A stretch of DNA of 64,000 nucleotides, from positions 1 to 64,000 of the forward strand of contig DATGXK010000018.1 in NCBI GenBank assembly GCA_035299025.1. Reading direction: 5' to 3'. Made by a program: the position numbers and the translations under genes. The notes below the pieces were generated by a model. The model made no database searches and was not told the DNA's origin. It saw nothing but the letters and a program-made list of their open reading frames with translations. The DNA is from Leadbetterella sp035299025. GTDB lineage: Bacteria; Bacteroidota; Bacteroidia; Cytophagales; Spirosomataceae. This document shows, piece after piece, positions 8,419 through 16,755 of the stretch (positions are counted from its first letter, which is position 1; each line of letters begins with the position of its first letter).

Positions 8419-8565
8419 ATGGGCAAAAAATGGACTCAAATGCAAAATACCGAACAAATAATTAGAGAAGAAGCTAAAGTGCAAGAAGGTGGTGTTTTGG
8501 AAGTCTTTTGGTTTAGAGGAAGAATTTCGAAGGTGCAAAGACCTTTGATTTTTTCGGAAGAATAA
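8419..8565 (+). CDS. Possible 48-residue small protein or gene remnant
   Basis: An ATG at 8419 opens 48 codons beginning MGKKWTQMQNTEQIIREEAK and ending in LIFSEE, with a stop at 8563-8565. The composition is protein-like (charged helix, then a hydrophobic stretch with WFRGRIS). There is no promoter box or ribosome binding site, and the sequence before it looks like broken coding sequence. It may be the surviving tail of a decayed gene instead of a functional small gene. I do not recognise a family. Confidence 0.25.
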   Translation: MGKKWTQMQNTEQIIREEAKVQEGGVLEVFWFRGRISKVQRPLIFSEE

Positions 8566-8570
8566 ATTGT

Positions 8571-8662
8571 ATTCCATTGTAAAAACAAAGAACCCCAGCA
8601 GAACTGGGGTCTTTGCGGCATTTACCAATATGAATCAAGTTTGAAACTTGTATTCAAAGTCT
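8571..8662 (-). repeat. Copy 2 of the duplicated 3'-flank/terminator element
   Basis: This copy lies about 110 bases after the leftward lipoprotein gene that ends at 8774. The stem arms (8586-8598 and 8604-8615) enclose GCAGAA, and on the minus strand are followed by TTTTT. It is nearly the same as 6801-6889, which follows an unrelated gene. Confidence 0.65.
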
Positions 8663-8684
8663 TTATTTCTTCTTTGATAGCGGA

Positions 8685-8704
8685 CACTGAGCGGAGCCGA
8701 AGTG
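8685..8704 (+). repeat. REP-like element, left copy of an inverted pair
   Basis: CACTGAGCGGAGCCGAAGTG is paired with its reverse complement at 8728-8747 (19 of 20 bases the same). The ends CACT and AGTG are themselves complementary. The same core occurs inside the propeller gene at 5.5-6.2 kb. Confidence 0.75.
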
Positions 8705-8727
8705 TAACTTCTGCGGTCACTGGGCGG

Positions 8728-8747
8728 CACTTCGGCTACGCTCAGTG
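8728..8747 (-). repeat. REP-like element, right copy of an inverted pair
   Basis: CACTTCGGCTACGCTCAGTG is the reverse complement of the left copy except for one base. A further stem, GGTCACTG (8715-8722) with CAGTGACC (8743-8750), closes around this copy. The pair resembles the two-REP arrangement called a REPIN. No transposase of the REP-associated type is in the window. Confidence 0.75.
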
Positions 8748-8773
8748 ACCGGCAACCAGCATTCTAATTTAAA

Positions 8774-10102
8774 TCAATAATCTGCGTTTTGAGGATCGAA
8801 GTTTGTCCAACCTGCTGTCCAGTCAGTTGTTCCAAATGCTCCTACGTAGGTGTTGGCTTCAAATCCTGCTGGAAGTGTTACTCCAGAATTCAACAAAATT
8901 GAAGCAGAAATTGGCAATAAAGCTGGTTTTCCTGTCAATGAGTTGTAACCCGTTGGTAACCCCAAAGCTGAAGTTTCCAAAGCGAATTGGTTCTTTCTTG
9001 CGGCGTCGTTCAATTTGGCCGCATCGCCCAATACCAAGCCCTTTGTTCCCATTCCTGCAAATATCAAGCCTTTGAATTCGTTTTTGCCATCTACAAAGTT
9101 TTTCTGTGTAGCTGCATCGCCAAGTTCAAGTCCACCTTTTGGAAATGCACCGGCTACCAATGAGTTATAGATAGAAATGGCCGAGTTTCTTCTGATTCTG
9201 TAGCCCGAACGGAACTTTGCATCTGGCGTACCTTCGCCCATGATGATCGACATGTTGGCAAACATAGCTGAGGTTTGTGGCGTAGCTGCCGATCCTGAGG
9301 CGTCGTTATCAGATTCGAAACCGTTTGAGTCTGAGCATGAACATTGGTCAGCTACTTTAGGATCTCTAAAGCTCAAACCGTACTGTACTTTACCTGAATA
9401 TCCCCAGTCAGTATCAAAGTCGTCGTCTAGGTTTTTGTATGAAATCAAGTGTTTTGCATTTACACTTCCACCAAACCACTCAAAACCGTCGTCTCCGTTC
9501 ATAGATACTTGTACGTAGTCAATAACTGTTCCGCTACCAACACCACCCATTGTAAGGCCGTTGATTTCTTTGTCAGTTTCGAAAGCTATTCCTCCGAATT
9601 CTATCCTTACATATTTCAAAATTCCAGAGTTGTCCGCAGAGGCATCTCCACCGAATGTTGAGATATTTTCACCTTCAATAGTGGCTGGTGTTTTGTTTAC
9701 TTTGTCTTTTCCAAGAAGGATAATTCCACCCCAGTCACCGTAGTTTCTTGAACCTTTGGCTTGGTTTGAAGTAAATACAATCGGCTTAGCAGCAGTTCCT
9801 TCTGCAATGATTTTGCCACCTGGTTTTACTATCAAAGTAGCTTTTGTAGCTTTGTCGCCTTTGATGATTGTGCCTGGCTCGATGGTCAAAGTAGCACCAG
9901 ATTCTACATAAACAAATCCTTCCAATAGATATTTGTTTTTGGCATTCCAGACAGTGTTGGTAGTGAGTGAACCTTTTACGGTAATGTTTTCTCCAACCGG
10001 AATCACTTCTGTGTCGTCTGTGTCGTCAGTTCTTTCGCATGAGCTTATAGCAAGCCCCAATACCATTGCTGAGAGTAATAAAGTTTTAAAATTCACCTTC
10101 AT
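8774..10102 (-). CDS. Outer-membrane lipoprotein with right-handed beta-helix fold
   Basis: The signal peptide ends in a lipobox with the lipidated cysteine at 22 (AISSCE). An aspartate/threonine-rich spacer follows. The body has short repeating strands such as GATLTIEPGTIIKG and GGKIIAEGTAAKPIVFTS, typical of parallel beta-helix proteins. Genes of this type are often found next to TonB-dependent receptors in Bacteroidota, as here: its start is 32 bases after the stop of the receptor gene. It probably sits on the cell surface beside the receptor. The ligand is unknown. It has sometimes been annotated as a 'multidrug transporter' elsewhere; nothing here supports that. Confidence 0.75.
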   Translation of the reverse strand: MKVNFKTLLLSAMVLGLAISSCERTDDTDDTEVIPVGENITVKGSLTTNTVWNAKNKYLLEGFVYVESGATLTIEPGTIIKGDKATKATLIVKPGGKIIAEGTAAKPIVFTSNQAKGSRNYGDWGGIILLGKDKVNKTPATIEGENISTFGGDASADNSGILKYVRIEFGGIAFETDKEINGLTMGGVGSGTVIDYVQVSMNGDDGFEWFGGSVNAKHLISYKNLDDDFDTDWGYSGKVQYGLSFRDPKVADQCSCSDSNGFESDNDASGSAATPQTSAMFANMSIIMGEGTPDAKFRSGYRIRRNSAISIYNSLVAGAFPKGGLELGDAATQKNFVDGKNEFKGLIFAGMGTKGLVLGDAAKLNDAARKNQFALETSALGLPTGYNSLTGKPALLPISASILLNSGVTLPAGFEANTYVGAFGTTDWTAGWTNFDPQNADY

Positions 10103-10134
10103 GATTTTCTTTGGTTTTGAAAAATATAAAATAA

Positions 10135-12888
10135 TTAAAGTTTGTAATTCAAAGTCAAGAAGTAGTTAGAACCTCTTTTGTACTGTTGGAAAATGCCATC
10201 TTCGTTCGTTATTTTATTATCTCTATTGGTATCTTGAATAAGTTTGAACGCTTGGTTCAGAAGGTCTTGCACACCGGCTTTGATTTCGATGTTTTTGAAT
10301 GATTTCGAAACGTTTAGGTCGATTACGTTTCTAGGCATTTCGAATACATTCGAGCTCAATACGTTGTCACCGATTACGTAGATTCTTTGACCGATTACGT
10401 TGTACATTATGTTGGCTTGCACGCCACTTTTAGGCTCGCTATAGAAAAGTCCAGCGTTAATTAAATATGGAGATTGTCCTTGCAGGTATCTGTTGTAGTC
10501 TGAAAGTCCACCTACTGTTACGTTTGAATAAATCAATGAAGTATTGAAAACTCCCATCAAATTTTTAGTGATGTTTTTACGAACTTCCAACTCAACGCCT
10601 TGAGAATAAGCAGACTCGGAGTTAGCTACCGTAAAGGCTACTGTACTTCCGTTATAAAATACTGCTGCTTCTATCGGGTTTTTGAATTTCTTGTAAAAAG
10701 CTCCGATTGTAATCAACTCGCCCGTACTTGGGTAAAATTCATATCGGATGTCGAAGTTTTGGATAGTGGCTACTTTGATGTCTTTGTTTCCTCTACGGGC
10801 TACGTCAAACACGAAGTCATAGTAAGTAAATGGAGCCAATTCTCTAAATTCTGGACGGTTAACAGTAGTTCCGTATCCGAATCTCAACACGTTTTTGGCG
10901 TTGAAATTATAAGTCGCATTTAACGAAGGTAAGAAACTGAAGATCGGATTGTCTACGTCAACTTTAGCACCGCCACCACGCTCGCGGCTTTGTAGCATTT
11001 GTTTGTTGTATTCTTCTCTGATACCAAATGTGGCGTTAAATTTCTCATTGATAGGCAAATACAAACTTGCAAAACCTGCGGTTAGGAAGTTTTGAGCGGT
11101 ATATTTATCGTCGAAGTTGGTTCCTTCTGAGTAATACACTCTTGACGATCGTAGGTTTTCGTTGTCGAAGAAGCTATTTGGTTCAAGTGAAAGCAACTCA
11201 TTGGTTACGCGGTTAGGGTTAACTACACCAAACCAACGTGCTTTGAAATATCTGTCTTTGTATTCGGTATACACTCCAGTTTTCATAATTTTATTCATGG
11301 CATCGTTGTCATTCTTTTTACCCAAAATCACATCATAATTTACAGAGCCAGTGATAACGTACTCGTCCATGTTGGAATAAAAACGAGCGGCTTGTTGTAA
11401 GGTTGGAGACTCAAACTGCTGCAAGTCCATTTTGAAAGGAACAGTTGAACCTATTTCTCTTGACGAAGTGAATCTTCTGAAATCAGGTTCTTTTCTGATG
11501 GTGTATCCCAAGGCTCCAATCCACTTCAATTTTGCTTTTTCCGAAAGCTCGTGCGTTCCGTTCAACTGACTTGAGAAAATACTTTTTTGTTCGTATCTAA
11601 ACGACTGGTTGAAGATTTCCAAGTTGTTTTCCAAAAGATTACCTGTACGTGTAACAGTCTCTTTAGAAGCCATTTGGTTGAATAGATTTCTAAATTCTAT
11701 TTTGTTTTTTGGGTTCAAAATCAGGGCCCAGTTGGTCATGGCACCTAGTCTTACGTTGTTGGCGTAAGATTGATCAAAAAACTCGTTTGATTTACTTCCG
11801 TCAAACAAAAATCTGTTCTGAACTACACTTTGGTTGGTGTTGGTGTTGGAATAGTTGATGTATGAAATGTTAGTTAACTCTTTATTTCCAAAGAAAAATC
11901 TTCTGCTGAAATTGATATTTGCTCTAAAATCAGGATTGATGGTTTTTGTAGCTGCACTGTAGTATGGATTTAGGTCTCTAAAGTTTTGAATCATTTGCTC
12001 GTTAGAAGCAAAGTTTATTACGTTTTTGGTACTTGGAAATCCGCTCGGGAGACTTCTGTAAGCCGCACCAAATCCAAGTGCGTCCAAGTTGCTTCCTGTA
12101 TAATCTGTAGTGGTTTGTCCAGTTGCATTTGAGCGGTAGCCTACTGTAAAACCAGCAGAAATGTTGTTACCGTCTGGAACAGTTTTGGTGTAAATTTTTA
12201 TAGCCCCACCCGCAATATCTCCTGGCAATTCAGCCGATGGCGATTTGTAAACCATCATTCTATCTATAGCAGCACTTGGAATCAAGTCAAATGAGAAAGA
12301 TTTCACGTCAACCTCCGTAGATGGTGTGATGATGTCGTTCAAAAGAACGGTGTTGTATCTTTCGTTTAATCCTCTGATTACTATGAATCTATCGTCAAAA
12401 ATAGAAACGCCAGGTACACGTCTAACCACTTGAGAGGCGTCTCTGTCCTGAGTTTTTACGATTTGTTGAGAAGAAACACCCACGGCAATGTTTTGTATCT
12501 GCTTAATTTCTGAAATAACCGAAACTTCTGTTCCTGTCATTCTTTGGGCTTTTATCACAACGCCTTCCAGCATTTTGCTATCGTCTTCCAAAACCGCATT
12601 TATCAATGTCGTTTTGTCTGATTCAATTCTTACGTTGTCAATTTCTCTTGGTGCAAAACCGATGCTGGTGATGACGATTTTGTAGTTTCCTGCGGCCAAT
12701 TTCGAGAAAATGAAGTTTCCTTCAATGTCTGTCATGGCTGCGAAGGTGGTGTTGGCGATTTTTACAGTAGCTCCTATAGCTCCTTCGTTGGTAGTTTTCT
12801 CTTTTACATTTCCTTTAAGTATGCCTGATTGTGCAAAAAGTGTGGCAGAAACAAATAGTAATAATGTAGTAATTTTAAACTTGCTCAT
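10135..12888 (-). CDS. TonB-dependent receptor with N-terminal carboxypeptidase-regulatory-like domain
   Basis: A signal peptide (ending TLFAQ) precedes a beta-sandwich domain (about 22-105, GILKGNVKEKTTNEGAIGAT). The plug follows (about 130-240), with RRVPGVSIFDDRFIVIRGLN and a NERYNTVLLND stretch. The remainder is a 22-strand type barrel ending in a terminal aromatic/leucine strand (YFLTLNYKL). The whole is 917 residues, normal for the family. It imports an unknown ligand through the outer membrane using TonB-ExbBD energy. The downstream beta-helix lipoprotein is its likely partner. Its promoter box lies at 12933-12940. Confidence 0.85.
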   Translation of the reverse strand: MSKFKITTLLLFVSATLFAQSGILKGNVKEKTTNEGAIGATVKIANTTFAAMTDIEGNFIFSKLAAGNYKIVITSIGFAPREIDNVRIESDKTTLINAVLEDDSKMLEGVVIKAQRMTGTEVSVISEIKQIQNIAVGVSSQQIVKTQDRDASQVVRRVPGVSIFDDRFIVIRGLNERYNTVLLNDIITPSTEVDVKSFSFDLIPSAAIDRMMVYKSPSAELPGDIAGGAIKIYTKTVPDGNNISAGFTVGYRSNATGQTTTDYTGSNLDALGFGAAYRSLPSGFPSTKNVINFASNEQMIQNFRDLNPYYSAATKTINPDFRANINFSRRFFFGNKELTNISYINYSNTNTNQSVVQNRFLFDGSKSNEFFDQSYANNVRLGAMTNWALILNPKNKIEFRNLFNQMASKETVTRTGNLLENNLEIFNQSFRYEQKSIFSSQLNGTHELSEKAKLKWIGALGYTIRKEPDFRRFTSSREIGSTVPFKMDLQQFESPTLQQAARFYSNMDEYVITGSVNYDVILGKKNDNDAMNKIMKTGVYTEYKDRYFKARWFGVVNPNRVTNELLSLEPNSFFDNENLRSSRVYYSEGTNFDDKYTAQNFLTAGFASLYLPINEKFNATFGIREEYNKQMLQSRERGGGAKVDVDNPIFSFLPSLNATYNFNAKNVLRFGYGTTVNRPEFRELAPFTYYDFVFDVARRGNKDIKVATIQNFDIRYEFYPSTGELITIGAFYKKFKNPIEAAVFYNGSTVAFTVANSESAYSQGVELEVRKNITKNLMGVFNTSLIYSNVTVGGLSDYNRYLQGQSPYLINAGLFYSEPKSGVQANIMYNVIGQRIYVIGDNVLSSNVFEMPRNVIDLNVSKSFKNIEIKAGVQDLLNQAFKLIQDTNRDNKITNEDGIFQQYKRGSNYFLTLNYKL

Positions 12889-12932
12889 TGGTATTTTAAA
12901 TTTCTAATTGCTTGGTAATATTGATTACGACA

Positions 12933-12940
12933 CAAAAGTA
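12933..12940 (-). promoter_or_regulatory. Bacteroidota -7 box (TACTTTTG) for the TonB receptor/beta-helix operon
   Basis: The minus strand reads TACTTTTG, an exact TAnnTTTG match 44 bases before the ATG at 12888. No clear -33 TTTG is seen. Confidence 0.5.
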
Positions 12941-13136
12941 GAATCCCAATGTTAAGAGAATATTACGCCAATATTAAGTTTGGATTTTGTTGGTTTTTTT
13001 CTCACCGCTAGGTCGCAAAGACGATATGAATTTGGATTGATATTTGGGTTTTTGAAATAAATTGGATATTCTAACCAGATATTTTTTACTTCAAAATCAT
13101 TCCCTACTCAACCAATTCCCCTTTGCGACTTATCGG

Positions 13137-13150
13137 TTGATAATTATCAA
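13137..13150. promoter_or_regulatory. Perfect palindrome TTGATAATTATCAA upstream of a TonB receptor
   Basis: The 14 bases are fully self-complementary and centred about 100 bases before the ATG at 13244. The GATAATTATC core resembles metal-regulator (Fur-type) half-sites. A role as operator is inferred. Confidence 0.4.
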
Positions 13151-13243
13151 GAAATACTCCTACACGTCTTGCCGTTTTGGCGGTTGAATATGTTTTTTCA
13201 AGAAAATAATGTATTTTTCGCTACCCTATAAACCTTAAAAACC

Positions 13244-15607
13244 ATGACGAAGAATTTATTATTACTTTTCCTCATTTTATCAGCTCTAAATTCTCAGGCT
13301 CAAAAGCACTTCCAAACCATTTACGGGCAAGTTTTGGATAAGCAAACCAAAACTCCTTTACCTGGTGCTACAATAATAGTCGAGAATTCTAAACCTCAGC
13401 TGGTAGCTTCCTCCGACGAAAACGGAAATTTCGTACTAAACCAAGTATCCATTGGCAGGCAGGTTCTGGTGGTTACTTACATAGGTTATTTGCCCCAAAA
13501 GTCTGACGCCATCATACTTACTTCAGCCAAAAGTATGAATGTTAAGATAGAATTGACCTCAGGAAGTATCAACGCAGAGGAGGTGGTAATCAGTGCCAAT
13601 AAAAATGCTTTCGAACCGCTTAACGAGCTTTCTGTAGTAAGTACTCGGTCATTCACGGCAGAAGAAACTGAGCGTATTCCTGCAGGTGTAAACGACCCGG
13701 GGCGTGTGGCACTTTCGTATCCAGGTGTGCAGCGTGGGCCAGATGATACTGAAAACCAGATAGTTGTTCGTGGAAATTCACCAATTGGTATTTTGTGGAG
13801 ATTGGAAGGTGTAGATATGCCCAATCCCAACCATTTTGCAGTGGTAGGCTCGTCGGGTGGGGGAGTTTCTATTTTTTCAGCTCAGCTTTTGGCCAAGTCT
13901 GATTTTTCGACTGGGGGATTTGCAGCAGAATATGGTAATGCCCTTTCGGGTGCTTTTGATGTGCAGTTTCGGCATGGGAATATGCAAAAACGGGAGCATA
14001 GAGCCAAAATCGGTATTCTTGGTTTAGATTTCGCCACTGAGGGCCCAATTAAAAATGGCAGTTCTTCTTATTTGGTCAATTACCGCTATTCTACTTTGGG
14101 ACTTTTGGGCAAAATGGGTTTTTATTTGGTTGGAGAGCGTGTGACCAACGATTTTCAGGATTTGTCATTTAATTTGGTTTTTAAAAAGAAAAAATCTGTC
14201 TCTACTATTTTTGGTATAGGTGGCTTGAGTGAGGAAAATTACTTTCCTGTGGAAAACGCTCAAGATAGGAACCCAAATCGTGCAAGTGAGTGGGAAGATA
14301 GGGTGAAACCTTCCAACATGGGGGCTTTGGGTTATACTTATGCCTATATGCCTGATAGTAAGACTTATGTGAAAGCCGTAGTGGCCTTGGTGGGCAGCGA
14401 CCAAATCCGCAACAGCGATACGCTAGATCTTCAAAATGTGCGATTTAGATATAATTCGGAACGGTATCTCGACAAACGTTTGGTCGCCTCGGTGGCTTAT
14501 TCGAAGAAAATTACGGAGAAGTTTTGGGTAAAAACAGGCGTGATTGCCAATCAGATTTTTTATGATTTTTTCAAAGAAACCAAAGCCCGACTCAACCAAC
14601 AAGACATCAATCAAAGACAAGTAAATGTGTCTGTAAAAGGTGATGGAAGCAGTCAAATGCTGCAACAATATGTGCAGACGACTTACAAAATTTCTCCGAA
14701 ACTATCCCTGAATGCAGGTATGCATTTTCTTGAATTTCTGACCAACAAAACAGGTTCGGTGGAGCCGAGGATTTCGATGTTATATGCACCGAGTTCCTCG
14801 AGCAAACTTAGTTTTGCTTATGGTCGCCATGGTCGAATATTACCAATGATGACCTATTTCTTCACCGATTCGACTGGTAAAAATATCAATCTTAACCTCA
14901 AACCCATCAAATCAGACCATTTCATAGCGGCGTTTCATCATTATACCCAAAACCGCATGCGGTTGAGCGTGGAGGCGTATTACCAAAGTATGTTTAATGT
15001 GCCCATCAGTGCAGATTTAACTTCCAACTATTGGTTGCTCAATTATAGTGCTGATTTTCCGGAGTTTCGGGTGAAAAGTCAAGGTCTGGGAAGAAACAAG
15101 GGAATAGATTTGGCCATAGAAAAGCAGTTTTCTAACTCCTACTTTTTCTTGGCTACTTTTTCGGTTTTGGACTCAAAATTCAAGGCCAATGACGGACTTT
15201 GGCACAACAGCCGATTCAATACCCGCTTTTCGTCAAGTTATACTTTCGGGAAAGAATTTCCTTTCAAAAACGGTAATATCCTACAAATTGGCGGCCGGTA
15301 TTTGTTCAGTGGAGGTTTTAGATACACGCCTTTTGATCCCATAAAATCTAAAGAAAAGGGCTTTTATGTGGCAGACCAAACCAGAGAAAACGAAGGTCAA
15401 GTGGCACCGTTTCAAAGACTTGACACGAGAATTGCCTACAGATTTAATGGCAAAAAAACTTCTGGAAACATCAGTTTGGATTTTCAAAACGCCACCAACC
15501 GACAGAACGCCACCAATGTGGCTTACGATTCAGCCAAGAATACGACGTACTTGGAGTACCGAGGAAGTGGATTTATACCGGTGCTGACTTTTCAGTTTGA
15601 TTTTTAA
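13244..15607 (+). CDS. TonB-dependent receptor with carboxypeptidase-regulatory-like domain
   Basis: The 787-residue protein has a signal peptide (MTKNLLLLFLILSALNSQAQ), then a beta-sandwich domain (about 24-110, TIYGQVLDKQTKTPLPGATI). A plug follows with RVALSYPGVQRGPDDTENQIVVRGNSP, here seen as PGVQRGPDDTEN and IVVRGNSP near 160-180, then a barrel ending FIPVLTFQFDF. The C-terminal phenylalanine is typical of outer-membrane barrels. The plug sequence (pattern RxPAGVNDPGRVALSYPGV) marks a receptor group separate from the neighbouring leftward receptor. The ligand is unknown. A palindrome 94 bases upstream may be its operator. Confidence 0.85.
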   Translation: MTKNLLLLFLILSALNSQAQKHFQTIYGQVLDKQTKTPLPGATIIVENSKPQLVASSDENGNFVLNQVSIGRQVLVVTYIGYLPQKSDAIILTSAKSMNVKIELTSGSINAEEVVISANKNAFEPLNELSVVSTRSFTAEETERIPAGVNDPGRVALSYPGVQRGPDDTENQIVVRGNSPIGILWRLEGVDMPNPNHFAVVGSSGGGVSIFSAQLLAKSDFSTGGFAAEYGNALSGAFDVQFRHGNMQKREHRAKIGILGLDFATEGPIKNGSSSYLVNYRYSTLGLLGKMGFYLVGERVTNDFQDLSFNLVFKKKKSVSTIFGIGGLSEENYFPVENAQDRNPNRASEWEDRVKPSNMGALGYTYAYMPDSKTYVKAVVALVGSDQIRNSDTLDLQNVRFRYNSERYLDKRLVASVAYSKKITEKFWVKTGVIANQIFYDFFKETKARLNQQDINQRQVNVSVKGDGSSQMLQQYVQTTYKISPKLSLNAGMHFLEFLTNKTGSVEPRISMLYAPSSSSKLSFAYGRHGRILPMMTYFFTDSTGKNINLNLKPIKSDHFIAAFHHYTQNRMRLSVEAYYQSMFNVPISADLTSNYWLLNYSADFPEFRVKSQGLGRNKGIDLAIEKQFSNSYFFLATFSVLDSKFKANDGLWHNSRFNTRFSSSYTFGKEFPFKNGNILQIGGRYLFSGGFRYTPFDPIKSKEKGFYVADQTRENEGQVAPFQRLDTRIAYRFNGKKTSGNISLDFQNATNRQNATNVAYDSAKNTTYLEYRGSGFIPVLTFQFDF

Positions 15608-15623
15608 ATAATCTCATCTATTT

Positions 15624-15711
15624 GGAACACAGATTGGATAGATTTGACACGGATTATCATTTCAAAGTAATTTTTAAAAAATCCGTGTCAAATTCGTGAA
15701 ATCAGTGTTCC
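15624..15711. repeat. Long imperfect inverted repeat (32-base arms)
   Basis: Arms at 15624-15655 and 15680-15711 are complementary at 26 of 32 positions around a 24-base loop. Both ends carry GGAACAC/GTGTTCC and the inner ends carry TTTGACACGGATT and its complement. A related partial copy lies at 54328-54375. It follows the TonB receptor gene and might terminate it, but lacks a T run after the stem. Confidence 0.7.
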
Positions 15712-15746
15712 ATTAAGTAAATTTCGGTATTCAATCACCTTAAAAA

Positions 15747-16748
15747 ATGAATATATTAGAAACAATTGTCTCCGAATTGAGGGGATTTCTTGGTATTAAT
15801 GAGGCCTTAAAAATCATTCAATCAGGCGACTACAGTGCTTTTCTTACTTTCGACGGCGTAAAGTCGGCCATTTATCCGCTTATTCCTTTTCTACTCATAT
15901 TTGAGTTTATTGCTGGTTTGATTTACAAAAATCCTCATACCAAGGTTTACAAAGTCAACTTTTTGCTTTATATCCTCAACAGGTTCATTTCTAGGTTTAT
16001 ATCTATTGGAGTTATTGGCTTTTTGTTGGCTAATTTTCAGAAATACGCTTTGTTTCAGACGACATTCACTTGGTATTGGCTCATATATGGTTATGTCATT
16101 TGGGAGTTTTCGCATTTTATTTACCATTATTTGGGGCATAAAGTCAGGTTATTTTGGTGTTTACATTCTACACACCATGCACCCGAAAACATGAATCTTT
16201 CGGTCACTTACGCACATTTTTTCTTGGAAGGGCCGTATGCCGATTCCATTAGAGGTACGATCTGTATTTTGGCCGGAATTCATCCCGAGCTTTTGTTTTT
16301 CATTATGTTTATAGATGGCACCTGGGGTGCGTTTATACATGTGGGGGAGAATTTTGTAAAAGATGGCCGTTTGGGTTTGCATAAAATTCCTTTTTTGGGC
16401 AAATATATACTTTCACCTACTGATCATAGGGTACATCATGCCAAAAATCCACTTTACATGGACACCAACTATTGCAATCTGCTCAATATTTGGGATAGGG
16501 TTTTCGGGACCTACCAACCTATTCATGAAGAGGTGAAAATAGAATATGGAATAACCCGAAAGATGGATTCGGGAAATTTACTGGACGTATATTTTGGCGA
16601 AATATGGGCTTTAATCCAAGATATCGCAAAGGCCCCTAATCTTAAATCGATGTTTTTGTATCCTATTATGCCTCCGGGCTGGTCACCAACAGGCCATCAC
16701 CAAACTGCCGATGTTGTGAAAAAGGCTTATTTGAAGAACAAAAGCTGA
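15747..16748 (+). CDS. Sterol desaturase / fatty acid hydroxylase superfamily membrane protein
   Basis: The 333-residue protein has four or more hydrophobic spans in its first 120 residues. The histidine clusters of the di-iron hydroxylase superfamily follow: H123-x3-H127, H140-x2-HH (143-144) and H227-x2-HH (230-231). These ligands support an oxygen-dependent hydroxylase or desaturase acting on a lipid at the inner membrane. The substrate is unknown; in Bacteroidota this branch is often annotated only to superfamily. It stands alone between a repeat and the convergent anti-sigma-like gene. Confidence 0.8.
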   Translation: MNILETIVSELRGFLGINEALKIIQSGDYSAFLTFDGVKSAIYPLIPFLLIFEFIAGLIYKNPHTKVYKVNFLLYILNRFISRFISIGVIGFLLANFQKYALFQTTFTWYWLIYGYVIWEFSHFIYHYLGHKVRLFWCLHSTHHAPENMNLSVTYAHFFLEGPYADSIRGTICILAGIHPELLFFIMFIDGTWGAFIHVGENFVKDGRLGLHKIPFLGKYILSPTDHRVHHAKNPLYMDTNYCNLLNIWDRVFGTYQPIHEEVKIEYGITRKMDSGNLLDVYFGEIWALIQDIAKAPNLKSMFLYPIMPPGWSPTGHHQTADVVKKAYLKNKS

Positions 16749-16755
16749 ATTTGGT

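Larger units (their letters stand above)
7922..8773. other. 852-base stretch without a clear gene: decayed sequence and repeats
   Basis: The left part (7922-8250) is AT-rich and shows no convincing reading frame. From 8261 to 8565 short open pieces in different frames (for example MKKKSILLRLILDEIELVQI at 8261-8323) suggest a decayed gene, but I cannot name its family. The right part holds the duplicated terminator element (8571-8662) and a REP-like inverted pair (8685-8747). Confidence 0.5.
12889..13243. other. Divergent regulatory region between two TonB receptor genes
   Basis: These 355 bases contain a -7 box for the leftward receptor and a perfect 14-base palindrome (13137-13150) upstream of the rightward receptor. 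I see no small gene or riboswitch-like fold. Confidence 0.5.

Noticed and set aside
8413..8628. Leftward 71-residue frame across the terminator repeat
   Set aside because: It includes the terminator hairpin of the neighbouring gene and has no protein-like pattern.
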